A stretch of 64,000 nucleotides of DNA, from the NCBI GenBank assembly GCA_907165275.2, contig OU015650.1, positions 15,034,001 through 15,098,000 on the forward strand, written 5' to 3'. Made by a program: the position numbers and the translations under genes. Positions within the stretch are counted from its first letter, which is position 1. Every line of letters starts with the position of its first letter. Positions 17,541 through 28,284 of the stretch are shown here, in pieces. Source of the stretch: Zygaena filipendulae. Its lineage: Eukaryota > Arthropoda > Insecta > Lepidoptera > Zygaenidae. The notes beneath the pieces were generated by a model, which was not told the DNA's origin, ran no database searches, and saw only the letters and a list, made by a program, of their open reading frames with translations.

Positions 17541-19483
17541 ACACATCCGCCGCCAGTACGTCACAACCGGTATGTTACGCGGGTAGACTCTATTTATTTT
17601 ATAAACAATGGTCACAGATTACTCGCGATCGAACTGTGTTATCATGGATAAACGGATATAAAATAAGATTTAACGACCGAGTACAACAAATCGACCCGCC
17701 TATTACAATTGTTAGCACTGATTCGGATAGAATGCACTTTGGTGAAGCTATTAATAATTTAATATCTATAGGTGCTATTTCTGAATGCGTACCTGACCCT
17801 CACCAATTCGTATCTCGAGTTTTATTAGTGCCAAAACCGAATGGAAAGATGAGATTCATCCTAAACTTAAAAGCTTTAAATAAATTCATAGATACACAAC
17901 ATTTTAAGTTAGAAGATATACGTACGGCCCTCAAGCTAATAAATAGAGACTGTTTCACAGCCACAATAGATTTAAAGGATGCTTATTTTTTACTAAAAAT
18001 TCATCCCGAATCCCGTAAATATTTGAGATTTATTATGATGGAAAAGAATGACATGAACAGTAAACGAATATATCAATTTAATGTTCTACCCTTCGGACTT
18101 TGCACAGCACCTTTTATTTTTACCAAATTAATGAAACCAGTTATGAAGCTATTAAGATCTTGCGGATTCATATCTTCTATATATTTAGATGACATATATC
18201 TAGTAGGAAGAACATATTTTGAATGTATACAAAACATAGATACGAGCAAAAAATTGCTCGAAGCTCTCGGGTTTATTATTAATGAAGAAAAAAGTGTGTT
18301 CATACCCTCAAAGTCGTGCAAGTATCTCGGATATATAATAGATACGCACGAATGGCACGTGAGCCTACCCTCCGAAAAACGAATACGTATCAAAACAGAG
18401 CTCACAATTTTTACTAGCTTAAAACATTGTAAGATCAGAAGGTTTGCCCAACTAGTAGGTCTATTAGTTTCAGCCTGCCCAGCTATTGAATATGGGCGGC
18501 TATACGTCAAGGAGCTAGAACGATGCAAATATCTAAACTTAAAAGGTCATGACGACTATGACCGGGTCATGACTGTACCTAAATCCTTATTTCCGGATAT
18601 TAGTTGGTGGCTACATGAAATTGAGAAATCTACACACAGAATTAGAGATGACTATTATTCATTAGAAATATTTTCTGACGCCTCAACGACAGGATGGGGC
18701 GCCGCATGCGCAGGGCAGACCGCAAGCGGCCAGTGGTCGTCTAGCGAAAAAGCCCTACATATTAATCGCCTTGAACTGTTGGCTGCTTATTTTGCCATTA
18801 AAATTTTTGCTAAAAATTGTAGAAGTAACCAAATACTTTTGAGGGTAGACAACACCACTGCCATGAGCTATATAAACCGTATGGGTGGTGTTCAATACCC
18901 TCATCTAAACAAAATTACAAAAGAAATATGGCAATGGTGTGAGGCTCGCCGAATATTCGTGGTTGCATCCTATATTAAATCTTCCGACAACACTATTGCA
19001 GATTTTGAATCAAGACGTACCCACCCAGATGTAGAATGGGAACTATCTAACTCGGGTTTTCATAGTTTAACAGAGACATTTGGCACGCCTCAAATAGATT
19101 TGTTTGCTAGTCGCTTAAATAGGAAGTGCACTCAGTATGCCTCTTGGCATCGAGATCCTGACGCTATCGTAATAGATGCATTTACTATCGATTGGTCCGA
19201 ACTATTTTTCTATGCTTTTCCCCCGGTAGCAGTAGTATTAAAAACGCTCAGAAAAATCATTGCCGACAGGGCAGAGGGCATCATGGTCGTGCCAGCTTGG
19301 CCGTCACAGCCATGGTACCCCCTGTACATGCACCTTGTAAATTCTACTATCATTACATTCAGTCCAAATGATCTCATTCTCCCATATTACAGCAACCGGA
19401 ACATACACAACAGCGTTACCCTGGTGGGCGCAACCTTGTCCGGACAGCGCTACTACGAAGAGGTTCTCCAGCATCAGCCATAG
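17378..19483 (+). CDS. DIRS pol: reverse transcriptase, RNase H, methyltransferase-like region
   Basis: Open from after a TAA at 17375-17377 to TAG at 19481-19483, about 700 codons, overlapping gag by 163 bases in the -1 frame. Past the overlap the order is GRLYLFYKQW (typical start of the DIRS pol core), RT motifs (LLVPKPNGKMRFILNLKALN, ATIDLKDAYF, LPFGLCTAPF, YLDD at 18182-18193), and RNase H with FSDAS, INRLELLAA, RVDNTT and NTIADFESR, so the acidic residues are present. A C-terminal block follows with QIDLFASRLNRKC, FFYAFPP and VVPAWPSQPWYP, the region of DIRS pols likened to a DNA N6-adenine methyltransferase. No ATG opens the frame, so frameshifting from gag is the likely route. It copies element RNA into DNA. 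Confidence 0.93.
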   Translation, partial: KFKLEDGVRKPQAGTGPPAPAAACRSAQPPGPCTEARQLVARLSAASQADAPSIDTSAASTSQPVCYAGRLYLFYKQWSQITRDRTVLSWINGYKIRFNDRVQQIDPPITIVSTDSDRMHFGEAINNLISIGAISECVPDPHQFVSRVLLVPKPNGKMRFILNLKALNKFIDTQHFKLEDIRTALKLINRDCFTATIDLKDAYFLLKIHPESRKYLRFIMMEKNDMNSKRIYQFNVLPFGLCTAPFIFTKLMKPVMKLLRSCGFISSIYLDDIYLVGRTYFECIQNIDTSKKLLEALGFIINEEKSVFIPSKSCKYLGYIIDTHEWHVSLPSEKRIRIKTELTIFTSLKHCKIRRFAQLVGLLVSACPAIEYGRLYVKELERCKYLNLKGHDDYDRVMTVPKSLFPDISWWLHEIEKSTHRIRDDYYSLEIFSDASTTGWGAACAGQTASGQWSSSEKALHINRLELLAAYFAIKIFAKNCRSNQILLRVDNTTAMSYINRMGGVQYPHLNKITKEIWQWCEARRIFVVASYIKSSDNTIADFESRRTHPDVEWELSNSGFHSLTETFGTPQIDLFASRLNRKCTQYASWHRDPDAIVIDAFTIDWSELFFYAFPPVAVVLKTLRKIIADRAEGIMVVPAWPSQPWYPLYMHLVNSTIITFSPNDLILPYYSNRNIHNSVTLVGATLSGQRYYEEVLQHQP
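17381..17440 (+). promoter_or_regulatory. Probable -1 ribosomal frameshift signal, gag to pol
   Basis: The heptamer T TTA AAC (17381-17387) is read in the gag frame exactly as X XXY YYZ, the classic -1 slippery form. After 8 nt, GGGGTCCGG (17396-17404) can pair with CCGGGCCCC (17421-17429) in a 9-bp stem with one G-U. Its 16-nt loop contains GGCCGGC (17413-17419), complementary to GCCGGCC at 17434-17440, so an H-type pseudoknot is possible. The pol frame opens only three bases before the heptamer. The region is GC-rich, so alternative pairings exist. Confidence 0.75.
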
Positions 19484-19488
19484 ATATC

Positions 19489-20394
19489 ATGCTGGCGTCC
19501 TTGTCAGACAACACCTTGAAACAGTATGACGGATGCTTCAAGAGATGGTTCATGCATTGCATAGAAAATAATATCGACATGTTTGCACCATCTGTTCCCA
19601 CTATAATCGAATATCTGACAGATATTTTCAATAGCGGCAGTCAATTTGGTACAATGAACTGCTACAGGGCAGCGCTATCTATATTAGTTGGTCCGATAGC
19701 CCAAGACGAGCGGCTCTCGAGATTTTTCAAAGGCATATACAGGCTCCGCCCACCTATGCCGAGATACAACATAACATGGGATGCGAGTAAACTATTAGAT
19801 TATTTAGCAACATTACATCCAAACGAATCATTATCTCTAGAAAAGCTCTCTAAAAAATGTTCAACCCTACTCGCTCTCGTTACAGCACACCGCGTGCAGA
19901 CGTTATCAAAAATTAACATTAAAAACATCATATTCTCCACGAGTCAGATTATTATAAAAATTCCAGATTTGATTAAAACTTCAAAGTTAGGAAATCGTCA
20001 ACCAACTTTGTTCTTACCATTTTTTGAGGATCGCCCTGCAATATGTCCTGCGAATACCTTGGAATATTATCTTAACAAATCTAAAGATTACAGGAAATCT
20101 GATAAATTGTTCATCAGCATAAGGAAACCACATAACTGTGTAACTTCACAAACTTTGAGTAGATGGATTAAAGCTACACTAAAGGATAGTGGAATTGACG
20201 TTTCGGTTTTCTCTGCACATAGTACGCGACACGCCGCGACCTCGATGGCCTACAAGTTGGGCATCAATCTCGATGTGATTCGGAACACTGCAGGATGGAG
20301 TGGCAATTCCACTACCTTCGCTCGATTCTATAATAGAAACATTACAAACAATGAGGATTGCTCTGCTCTAGCTAGAACTATATGTTCTCTATAA
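19489..20394 (+). CDS. DIRS tyrosine recombinase
   Basis: About 301 residues from an ATG five bases after the pol stop; the same frame is open back to 19372 inside pol (reading RTALLRRGSPASAIDI before MLASLSDNTLKQYD), so a fused or earlier start is possible. An N-terminal core-binding domain is followed by the catalytic domain: Arg in VTAHRVQTL (codon 19891), His and Arg in FSAHSTRHAATS (20218-20229), Trp in NTAGWSGNS, and the nucleophile Tyr in FARFYNRN (20329-20331). All catalytic residues are present. The enzyme would integrate the circular DNA copy and stands in for the DDE integrase of LTR elements. Confidence 0.93.
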   Translation: MLASLSDNTLKQYDGCFKRWFMHCIENNIDMFAPSVPTIIEYLTDIFNSGSQFGTMNCYRAALSILVGPIAQDERLSRFFKGIYRLRPPMPRYNITWDASKLLDYLATLHPNESLSLEKLSKKCSTLLALVTAHRVQTLSKINIKNIIFSTSQIIIKIPDLIKTSKLGNRQPTLFLPFFEDRPAICPANTLEYYLNKSKDYRKSDKLFISIRKPHNCVTSQTLSRWIKATLKDSGIDVSVFSAHSTRHAATSMAYKLGINLDVIRNTAGWSGNSTTFARFYNRNITNNEDCSALARTICSL

Positions 20395-20574
20395 ATTTAT
20401 AAAATTAAGTTGCATTTATTGCTTGTTGATTAGTTAAGGACTATGTGAACATTGTGTTATTCCAAGTTGATTGTATAACATGTTCTATTTGTTTTCTTGA
20501 TATTAATAAATCTACTACTAAAGTTGAATTTACATATTCAACAAATTTATGATATTTCCTTTGTCTTTCAACAT

Positions 20575-20717
20575 CTACATTGTGTTTTATAATTACCTGA
20601 AATACTAATCTAGAGGACAAAGCACGAGTATAATTAATGATTAAATGAACTTACCTGTACGTGAAGTTCAATCATAATTATACGAAGTGCTTTGTCCGAA
20701 GAGATTAGTATGAAGGT
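20575..20717 (+). repeat. DIRS internal complementary region
   Basis: Positions 20575-20635 equal the reverse complement of the left end (15840-15900); 20634-20717 equal the reverse complement of the right end (20957-21040). The matches are essentially exact, so the copy is recent. It is the splint used to join the ends during replication of DIRS elements. Confidence 0.92.
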
Positions 20718-20796
20718 CCCACCCTCCCAACTGTTGTCTCCAAGGAATCAACCCCAAGGCTACGGAAATATCATGATCGGCATCAGCTCTAAACTA

Positions 20797-21040
20797 AATG
20801 AAGAGAGTTGATCGAGTCGGCACAAGGTAGAAAGCGGTAGGTAGGTGTCACAAAACAAAAATGTAAGGTACTTACTGTTTTCTTTTTTTGTTTTTTTCTC
20901 TCAACTATAGTGCTGAAGTGGAGTCACTATGCGTTACTACATTGTGTTTTATAATTACCTTCATACTAATCTCTTCGGACAAAGCACTTCGTATAATTAT
21001 GATTGAACTTCACGTACAGGTAAGTTCATTTAATCATTAA
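20797..21040 (-). repeat. DIRS right inverted terminal repeat
   Basis: Positions 20797-20957 mirror the left repeat; 20957-21040 are the right-specific outer end, ending TAATCATTAA. The junction with flanking DNA is fixed by loss of match to the internal complementary region. Confidence 0.9.
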
Positions 21041-23200
21041 ATATCAAACCATTTTTTCCTACTCTATAAAACAAATTATGAAACGCATTTATTTGATTTA
21101 TTTGAAATACACACGAATTTTAGGAGTTGGTGTATCAATGTAACAGCATTTTCATAACTAGCTATTTATTACTTCTATGATATTTACTGATTATTTTCTT
21201 GTTTACTAATTTGGGAACGGTTTGTTTACGAAATTTTCTAATAAAATCAAGCTGATAACTGTTATTTGCCTATTTATGTCTAGTATAATAATTTACAATT
21301 AACAAAGATGGCTGTTGTTATCCTTAATAGTATAAGTAATGTTAATAACATTTATATACTTAATTAAAGATAAAGTTTTTAGGAAATTTATGAGTTTTAT
21401 TTGTTCTTGTTTATGTTTTTCTCTAAACACAATTAGTTCATGAACATGTTTAGAGAAAAACATATACAAGTCAGTCACACTCTTAAAATAAAAAAAAAAT
21501 ATTTAATCCTAACAAGCTATAATACCATCGATACGAGCACAGGATCCCATCCCTAGTATCGATAAAGTTTATCGACATGGACAACACTAATATTTTATCT
21601 GTGGCTCTGTCGGGCTCTGTGATTGGTGGATCTCTAACGACCCCTCAAAATGCTGTCAGATTCCTATCTGTCTTTAGACATAAGTCTAATTAATTTGTGT
21701 GGCATAATAACGTCGTAATAGTTTAATCGCTTAGTGTTTATATCGTGTGTTATATATCAAATTACTGGAAATTAAATAAGGGTTTTGTTTTTTATGGTTA
21801 ATTTAGCAGCACGACATAATTTTCAGTAAAAAAAAGTCCGTAACTTTTGATGACGTAATAATTTGGATAATGGCCGTCAAACAAAAAAATATTAAATATT
21901 TCTCTTTTTTTTCTAATATTAATGTGTTTAAAACTTTACGGAGAATCAATTGTTATGTAGCAAATTTACTCAAGATATCATTTCACATATTTTATTGGTG
22001 TTAAATCTTGTCAATTAACTCAATTTTCATTTTTTTCCAACCCGGGCAACGATTCGCCATAAGTACTAGTTATAAGTTATTATTTTTTAGAATAAGTATA
22101 TAAAAACGAAAATTTTGATGTAGTATAACACATCAAATATAATTTTTCTTAAGGTAGGTGGATATTTCCATATACCCTCAGAAATCCAACCTTTTTTGTT
22201 AGTATGTGACGGTGGCCGTGACAGATGTCATGCCACACACATTTGATGGGTTAAACTCTTACAATGTACAAACTCGTTCATAGATGTCACTACTAGTACT
22301 GTATTAGTCTCATTATACGGAGTTTTTAAAAGCTACTACATATTCTACAAAATATACTGACAGTCGGCCTGAGCAGTCGGCATTAAATTTATGAAAATAC
22401 TAGCTCTTAATACAATAATAATAAAGTAGAAGAAAATAATTATGTAAAAGTACCTACATCATAGTAGCGTAGTTTCATTAGCGCCTTCCTACAAACGCGC
22501 GAACACTGTACCTAATGAGTTTTTAAAGACTTATTGCATTAGTTTTATAGTAGTCCATAGGCATCTTTATTGTGTGCCTGTGTGGGAACCGGACGGTAAG
22601 TGTATCGGTCCAGTGGACGAGTGATTTATAAAACTGTATCAAAACCTTGGATGAATATTTAGTTCACAGTTGTTCATAAAAAAAACCTATCCACATTGCA
22701 GTCAAACAATATATAAAGAATTAGCTATAGCGCCATCTAGCGGCGAGTAGTTAAACGCAGCACAACTGTCACGTTTAGTTTATTGTTTTTTTATGCGGTT
22801 TTCACAGATAAATTAGCTTCGCTTGGAACAACAAATGAACTTTGCAGCTGCTCTTTGGAAAAACAAAGCAATTGTCTTTTTTTAAATGAGATTTTTTGTA
22901 TTTTTGCCACTTTTTACGCATAACGGACGTTGCTACATACTCACGACTATCAAAAAGAGTGATTAGAGGATCCAATCAGAGAAATTAACATTAAAAAAAA
23001 AATCGTTAAACTATGGAACAAAGCGATTTACAGTTTTTTTGCTCCTCCTGTAAAATTTATTCACTGCAACAACCATCAGAAAGGCTTTATTTATTTACAG
23101 AGAGAAGGTAATCATGTTTATTTATTGATTTTAGGACCATCAATAATAAATATGATAATGCATCTGTACATTGTTGGTGCCGTAAAATGGGGTGAATAGG
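21041..23200. other. AT-rich intergenic DNA
   Basis: No gene is recognised. An inverted pair around GTTTTTCTCTAAACA/TGTTTAGAGAAAAAC lies at about 21414-21462, with TTCATGAA between. Otherwise nothing is seen. Confidence 0.35.
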
Positions 23201-23202
23201 GA

Positions 23203-23224
23203 TGGGGGGGGGGGGGGGGGGGGG
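23203..23224. repeat. Poly-G run
   Basis: An almost pure run of about 20 G residues after GGGAT and before AGTTT. Its length may be unreliable in assembly. Confidence 0.85.
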
Positions 23225-23229
23225 AGTTT

Positions 23230-23759
23230 ATCAATTCAATTCTTTAATTACCACTTCGGTACAATTTATACTATTTTGTGTAGAATTAAAGAATAACAAT
23301 GAAATGAATAACAATCGTGATGCCTGCAAAATACGTGTTCAGAAACTTTGTATTTTAAATTTTGTATCAATAAGTTGTAAAGTGTTTAGACTATCAAATA
23401 AAATAAAAATAACTCTAAATATTTAATTAATATTAATGTTTTTTGATTAATTAGATAAACACTAAAAATATGTAGGTATTTGGGGTGAATCGGGAGGTGT
23501 CATGTATGAATAGGGACGGAGAGAGGGCTAAAAGGGACCTATTATCTTCGTCTACCTACCAACTATTTTACTAGTATACGTCTTGCGTTCACTTAAAAAC
23601 CTTGACACAAAGAAGTTATTTTTTAATGGTTTAAAAAACAAATTTCATATTTTTTATAGGTATTATAATAATAGGAAGTGTCAGCCCTAGTTTTCCCCAA
23701 TAACCCCTCAATTCATTTCTATTAACGGTATTTTGTTATTTTTAGCTTTTTTACATAAA
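23230..23759. other. AT-rich, nothing recognised
   Basis: No supported gene or repeat. Confidence 0.3.
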
Positions 23760-24057
23760 TGTTTCTTCCCAGAGTTGAAATTTATGCGGGTGAAGCCGCG
23801 AGCGCCAGCTAGTCTAAACTTCTACTAATAATAATAATAATAATAATCTTTATTTCAGAAGTCCATCGCCCCATAGATTATATTTAACAATTTTAATCAA
23901 TTAATTAAAAAATAAATTAATTAAAATGAATAAATTAATTAAATTTTTTGAACGAATAAACCGATGAGCTACTTTCCCCCTGAGTAACTTATTATTATAC
24001 TTTATACTTTTAGAGGAAGTTCCGAAATTATCGGAGGTGAAGCCGCGGGCTAACTAG
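23760..24057. mobile_element. Helitron 3' ends flanking a LINE tail
   Basis: Two plus-strand Helitron 3' ends (CGGGTGAAGCCGCGAGCG to CCAGCTAG at about 23813, and GGAGGTGAAGCCGCGGGC to AACTAG at about 24057) bracket 23823-23935. The latter looks like a minus-strand LINE 3' end with a TAA-repeat tail and TCTTTATTTCAGAAGTCC. Confidence 0.5.
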
Positions 24058-24059
24058 TT

Positions 24060-25240
24060 CTAAATATAAGTTAATGATTGGTTGCTTACCGCTTGTAATT
24101 TGAATAAATAAATAAATAAATGAACAAATAAAATGATTTATGACTCGTAGACAAGCGTCATGTTGTTTACAAATTTGTAAGTGCGTAGTATGTTTTTCAG
24201 TGTTTATGTAAACACTCAATAATAAAAGTATAATTGTAAACATTGGCTTGCAAATTAATAAGTTCAAACGAATGGCGGGTTTTTTCAGATGACTTCAAAA
24301 AGGAAGAGGTTCTTCATATTCATAGCCTTTATCTATGCTTTTGTGCCCAAATCAAACGTACTTCATGTAGATAAATATAATATTCTAAATAAATTATTGT
24401 ACTTACCTAATCTAATATATACAGCAATACATTTAATTCAGTGCGCAAACTTTGCCCAATTAAAATTAAATGAGTTTTATTAAGCACCTATTTTTTATTT
24501 TGATAAGTCTTAGTACAAAAAAATAAAGTTATTGTTAATGGAAGATGTTCACTTTGAAATTGATTTTATGGCTACTCTATTCGCCGCCGCCGCCCCCCGG
24601 CCCCACCGCGCGCCGCCCGAAGCGCTCATTCGTTTTTCGTGCACAGGCGTAGGTAGGTATTTACGTGGGTTACAATGTACCTACCTACTTGCTGATCGCT
24701 AATTCTATCAGGTTCGAACCTCAGACGAAATAAAAGTTCGAACTAGACTTTTTAAGATTAGACCGTGATCTGATTTTATTAGAAGAGTAATTCCAATTTT
24801 TCCTTCATACTTTCATGGGCTTAGGACCATCAAAATGCAGAAAATAAAGCATTAATTAATAATTTAACCAATTAAATTATGGCACTTTTAAAAAAATAAT
24901 AAAATTAAAATTATTGATATTAGGTAAGTACCTACTCGATCTCGCTCGAAGAAATCGAAAATGGCTTCTTAGATGTCAACCGCCAGTCGAGGTCTTCCAG
25001 ACCCTTGAGCGTGATGTGGGGTCCTAAACTGACCGTGATCAAGCAGCCTTTGAGTGGCTGCTAAAATTGTCATTTCATTAGGGACCGCGGGGTTTACAAT
25101 ACCATGGGCTCGCATTCAAGGTATGCTCTCCATTACATACATTCTGCGAGCACGTCGTAAACTTTCACCACTTAACAGATACACCCGGACCATCTCATAA
25201 AACTCGCGGTTACTAAAGTCCGACATCATGACCTGAGTAC
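24060..25240. other. Intergenic with a small GC-rich island at 24.6 kb
   Basis: Mostly AT-rich. At about 24581-24632 there is a GC-rich patch (CGCCGCCGCCGCCCCCCGGC). No reading frame is convincing. Confidence 0.35.
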
Positions 25241-25244
25241 GACT

Positions 25245-25505
25245 ACGAGTAGTACGACACACACGCGGCGCAGGGGTTGCGCGGGAAAGTGATAGGACGC
25301 GACGTCACAATAGCGCATGCGTAAGCAGACTGTCGGGCCGGCAGTGTCGGCTTATCGGGCGAGCCGCGGGCGCCTGCCCCGCGCGCCCCGCCCGTTTCGC
25401 CCGCCCCGCCCGTGTCTGGGCATCAGTTGTCGCCCGAGAGGTTCACCCCCGCTGCGACCTCACCGCGTACGGCTCACGGGTCACGGCGCGTGCATCCACA
25501 GCTGA
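25245..25505. promoter_or_regulatory. GC-rich, CpG-rich island, possible promoter
   Basis: A sharp GC- and CpG-rich block in AT-rich DNA. It contains GCGCATGCGT (an NRF1/Ewg-type site), a TGACGTCA-like GACGTCAC, and several GC boxes (CCCCGCCC). This is what an insect housekeeping promoter or first exon can look like, but no coding frame or splice site can be tied to it. Confidence 0.35.
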
Positions 25506-25651
25506 TATTATTACGAATAGATAGTATCCATGTTTTACGGATTTAAAGTGGGATAAAAATTAAAAAAAAAAATTTAACTAATAGTGGAAATGTGTTCTAT
25601 TACTGATACTGAACCACCACAATTTTTTTGCGCACTCCTTAAAATTTAAGC

Positions 25652-25874
25652 CTGTATAAATCACGTGTCACGTTGTTTGTCCGCGATGGACTCCGAAACT
25701 ACTGAACGGATTTTGATAAAATTTTGCAACCATTTATAATATGGTCCAACTTAAAAGATAGGATAGTTTTTATCCCGGAATTCCCTCGGGAACTGAAGGA
25801 CATAGAGTACTTTTTCCCGCAACCTCCGCGGGATCTCCGAAATTACCGCGGATGAAATCGCGCTGGACAGCTAG
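25652..25874 (+). mobile_element. Helitron-like element, CACGTGTCACGTTG subfamily
   Basis: Runs from TATAAATCACGTGTCACG to TGGACAGCTAG. Its right part repeats: CCCTCGGGAACTGAAGGACA is followed by a second CCTCCGCGGGATCTCCG, as if two 3' ends are fused, the same structure as 41767-41996. Confidence 0.7.
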
Positions 25875-25917
25875 TTAAATATATTTTTTAACTTATAATT
25901 TTTTATCTTTTTATCTC

Positions 25918-26233
25918 TTGGATGAAATTTGGCATGCATGTAGCGTTTGACATGGAAAAGAACATAGGCTACCTATATTCCGGGATTCCTGCGGGATTTC
26001 CGACATTAACGCGGGTGAAACCGCGGGGCACAGCTAGTAATATATAAATGCTTCTTTTAAATCCTCACCAATAAATAAACATGCAAATGTGAGTTTGTTT
26101 CATTTTTTTTTTGTTAAGCTTTCACGCCTTATCTACTCTACCGATCCTCGTGAACTTTTGCATACACGTTTCAAAGGATACAGAGAAGGACATAGGGTAC
26201 TTTTTCTATCGAGCGAAAGCAGGGAACAGCTAG
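25918..26233 (+). mobile_element. Two adjacent Helitron-like fragments
   Basis: 25918-26037 (GGATGAAATTTGGCATGCAT to GGGGCACAGCTAG) and 26070-26233 (AAATGTGAGTTTGTTTCA to AGGGAACAGCTAG). The first contains GACATGGAAAAGAACATAGG, also found in the 241-bp duplication at 8.7 and 9.5 kb. Confidence 0.6.
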
Positions 26234-26645
26234 TCTGTTCTTAAAAAACATCGGATGCGAGTTTAAAGTGTCTCTATCTCCAATCTAATCCATATAGCAT
26301 TTTGACGGTGATTCTGATTTCTGCCAACGTTAAAGTTTGAAAAGTCATGGTATGGATGGTATCTCAACCGGTGATTCCAGAAGGATATTAAAAATTTTCT
26401 TCCATTTGAAATTCTGTGACTAGCTCCAAATGAATGGCTTTCCTTTACTCCTATCCCGAATAGTTGACACGTCAGCGGTGGTAATTTGCTGATCCCTGTA
26501 ACCTTGAACGAAGCGTCTCCGTGACTTGCGAACTCTTCACCGGGTGTAGGTGCAAAAAGTTTCCCACTGGGCGGTATCCACATAACGAGGTCCATTTGTC
26601 AGACCCCTACAGCTGCGGAGGCACCGTCACTGTAAGCGGGAAATC

Positions 26646-26890
26646 CTAATAAATATTATAAATCTGAAAATATTATTGTTTGTTTGTGACCTTAGTTACT
26701 CAACCGATCATCATGAAATTTTATTTATACCTACGTAGGATATATTTTATTAGGGAATTCCCGCGAGAACTCCGAAATGAACGCGGTTTTGTCAGTCAAC
26801 TTTCTTTTCCCCGTAATGTACCTACTTTTCTGGATGAATCGTACCTGTGTCCTTTTCTGTAACGTGTATGCGAAATTTCACCCGTGAAAG
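26646..26890 (+). mobile_element. Helitron-like fragments
   Basis: 26646-26795 carries TAATAAATATTATAAATC, CAACCGATCATCATGAAATT and CCCGCGAGAACTCCGAAATG; 26820-26890 carries a reversed piece with GTGTATGCGAAATTTCA. Confidence 0.5.
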
Positions 26891-26942
26891 CCACTCATTG
26901 TAGGTATTTGTATAGGTTTGTTGTAAAAATCAAAAGTAGTTA

Positions 26943-27195
26943 GACATAGACATAGACATAACTTTATTTGGCATCAAAAAATTTCTTAAAAGTAATACAT
27001 GGATCAAATTTAAAATGAATCGTATATAGTTTCCGTGATGCCAAATGGACACCGTCTCAGCATATGCTGTCGCACAAAGCGCGGCAGCGCTGGTTTTCAG
27101 CGGAGCCCATACGGCGCGGGGATGCGTCCGCGCGATACCCGATCGTAGTTTTTTTGTACACCTTTTTGATGGCAATAAACAATTTTATTATTATT
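26943..27195 (-). mobile_element. Possible non-LTR retroelement 3' end
   Basis: Plus strand begins with the tail-like AGACATAGACATAGACATAA, then CTTTATTTGGCATCAAAAAA, typical of a reversed LINE 3' end with an ATGTCT-repeat tail. A GC-richer part lies further in. No conserved protein motif is found. Confidence 0.35.
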
Positions 27196-27199
27196 ATTA

Positions 27200-28059
27200 T
27201 TAGTTATCTGTAGTTAGAGCTTATCGTAGTTAGAGCTTGTCTAAACTAAAATGATGCGCCCCACTACTTCAATAGCAGTTTTAGATATGCGAGATCATAG
27301 GTATATCAGATAATATCTATTCAATAGTGTCAGTGCGGCGACAGTATTGCGCACTTGTGATGGAATAGACAGACCAGATTTATATGTGTCGTATCCTGAG
27401 GTCGTATCCATATTTTAACGGTTATGCGTGTGCATATACCCGATGGAGGGGCGCGTCATTTTAGCTTAGATGATCTCTACCTAATTACCTATTGAAAGCA
27501 TTAGGTACTTCTTCGTGAAGTAGAGGTACTACCTACCTTATGTCAGTGAAGTCCGGCAGCTGATCCCGCTGTCGACTGTCCCGGAGCGCGCAAAGGGGTC
27601 CCCGGACGGGATTGTTATTGAAAAAGTTGAGGACGTGGTGCGTCCCCGGGCGAGGGTGGGGTAGAGCGAGGGGGGGACGAATTAATGCGACCCGAAGACA
27701 CCATTTAGACCTCTATTTGTTCTTTCGTCCCATTGAACGTGGAATAGACAAACAAATAGTGGAAAAGTGTATTTATTTTATTAAGATTCCTTTATTCTTC
27801 TTTGTTCACGTAAAAGCATGGTTCTGTGGGATTTGAATAAGAAAATGTTGTACGATCCATCTTTTTTTTTGGTTTAATGTCCGAGGATGTGCTTGAAGGA
27901 GGGATCGCTTTAAATAATTTTGTTTCAAGTATATTTTGCACGGTTTTGCACACTTACCGGGAACTTCTTTGTGTTTTCAAATAAATTATCCTTACACACA
28001 AGTAGGTTATGTAACCAGTAAAGAGTCGAATAGATTGTGAATTCTTTATTATATTTATA
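27200..28059. other. Intergenic with GC-rich patch at 27.55-27.68 kb
   Basis: A GC-rich stretch (CTGTCCCGGAGCGCGCAAAG, then CCCCGGGCGAGGGTGGGG) in otherwise AT-rich DNA. No gene can be supported. Confidence 0.3.
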
Positions 28060-28243
28060 CTAGCTGTCCCCCGCAGTTTCACCGGCGGTAACGTCGGAGT
28101 TCTCGCAAAAGTACCCGCTATCAAAAGTACCCTATGTCTTCTCTGTACCCCTGACAACGTGTATGCAAAATTTAATGGTGATCGGTCCAGCCGTTCAAGC
28201 ATGATGCCGCATCCAAGAGAAATAGTGATTAATTTTTATACAG
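28060..28243 (-). mobile_element. Helitron-like element, divergent right part
   Basis: Plus strand starts CTAGCTGTCCCCCGCAGTTT. Past ATGCAAAATTTAATGGTGAT it carries CGGTCCAGCCGTTCAAGCAT, a variant also present at 53099-53196. Confidence 0.65.
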
Positions 28244-28284
28244 AGTGGATGTTTGAGACGGGTCGTCGCTGATTTCTCGCTGAC

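Larger units (their letters stand above)
15840..21040 (+). mobile_element. DIRS-type tyrosine-recombinase retrotransposon, apparently full length
   Basis: About 5.2 kb with the full DIRS plan: left inverted terminal repeat (15840-16040), gag, pol with RT, RNase H and a methyltransferase-like region, tyrosine recombinase, an internal complementary region (20575-20717) and a right inverted terminal repeat (20797-21040). The internal region matches the complement of the left outer end (20575-20635) and of the right outer end (20634-20717), meeting at 20634-20635. In DIRS elements this region templates the joining of the two ends into a circle that the recombinase integrates, without a target duplication; none is seen here. 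The pol and recombinase frames are open, and gag is open once one intron is removed, so the copy looks young and perhaps competent. Confidence 0.93.

Noticed and set aside
18073..18528. A 151-codon minus-strand frame inside pol
   Set aside because: Antisense shadow of the reverse transcriptase.
23203..23224. Poly-G run as a functional G-quadruplex
   Set aside because: A homopolymer of this kind is common as sequencing or mutational noise; no supporting context is seen.
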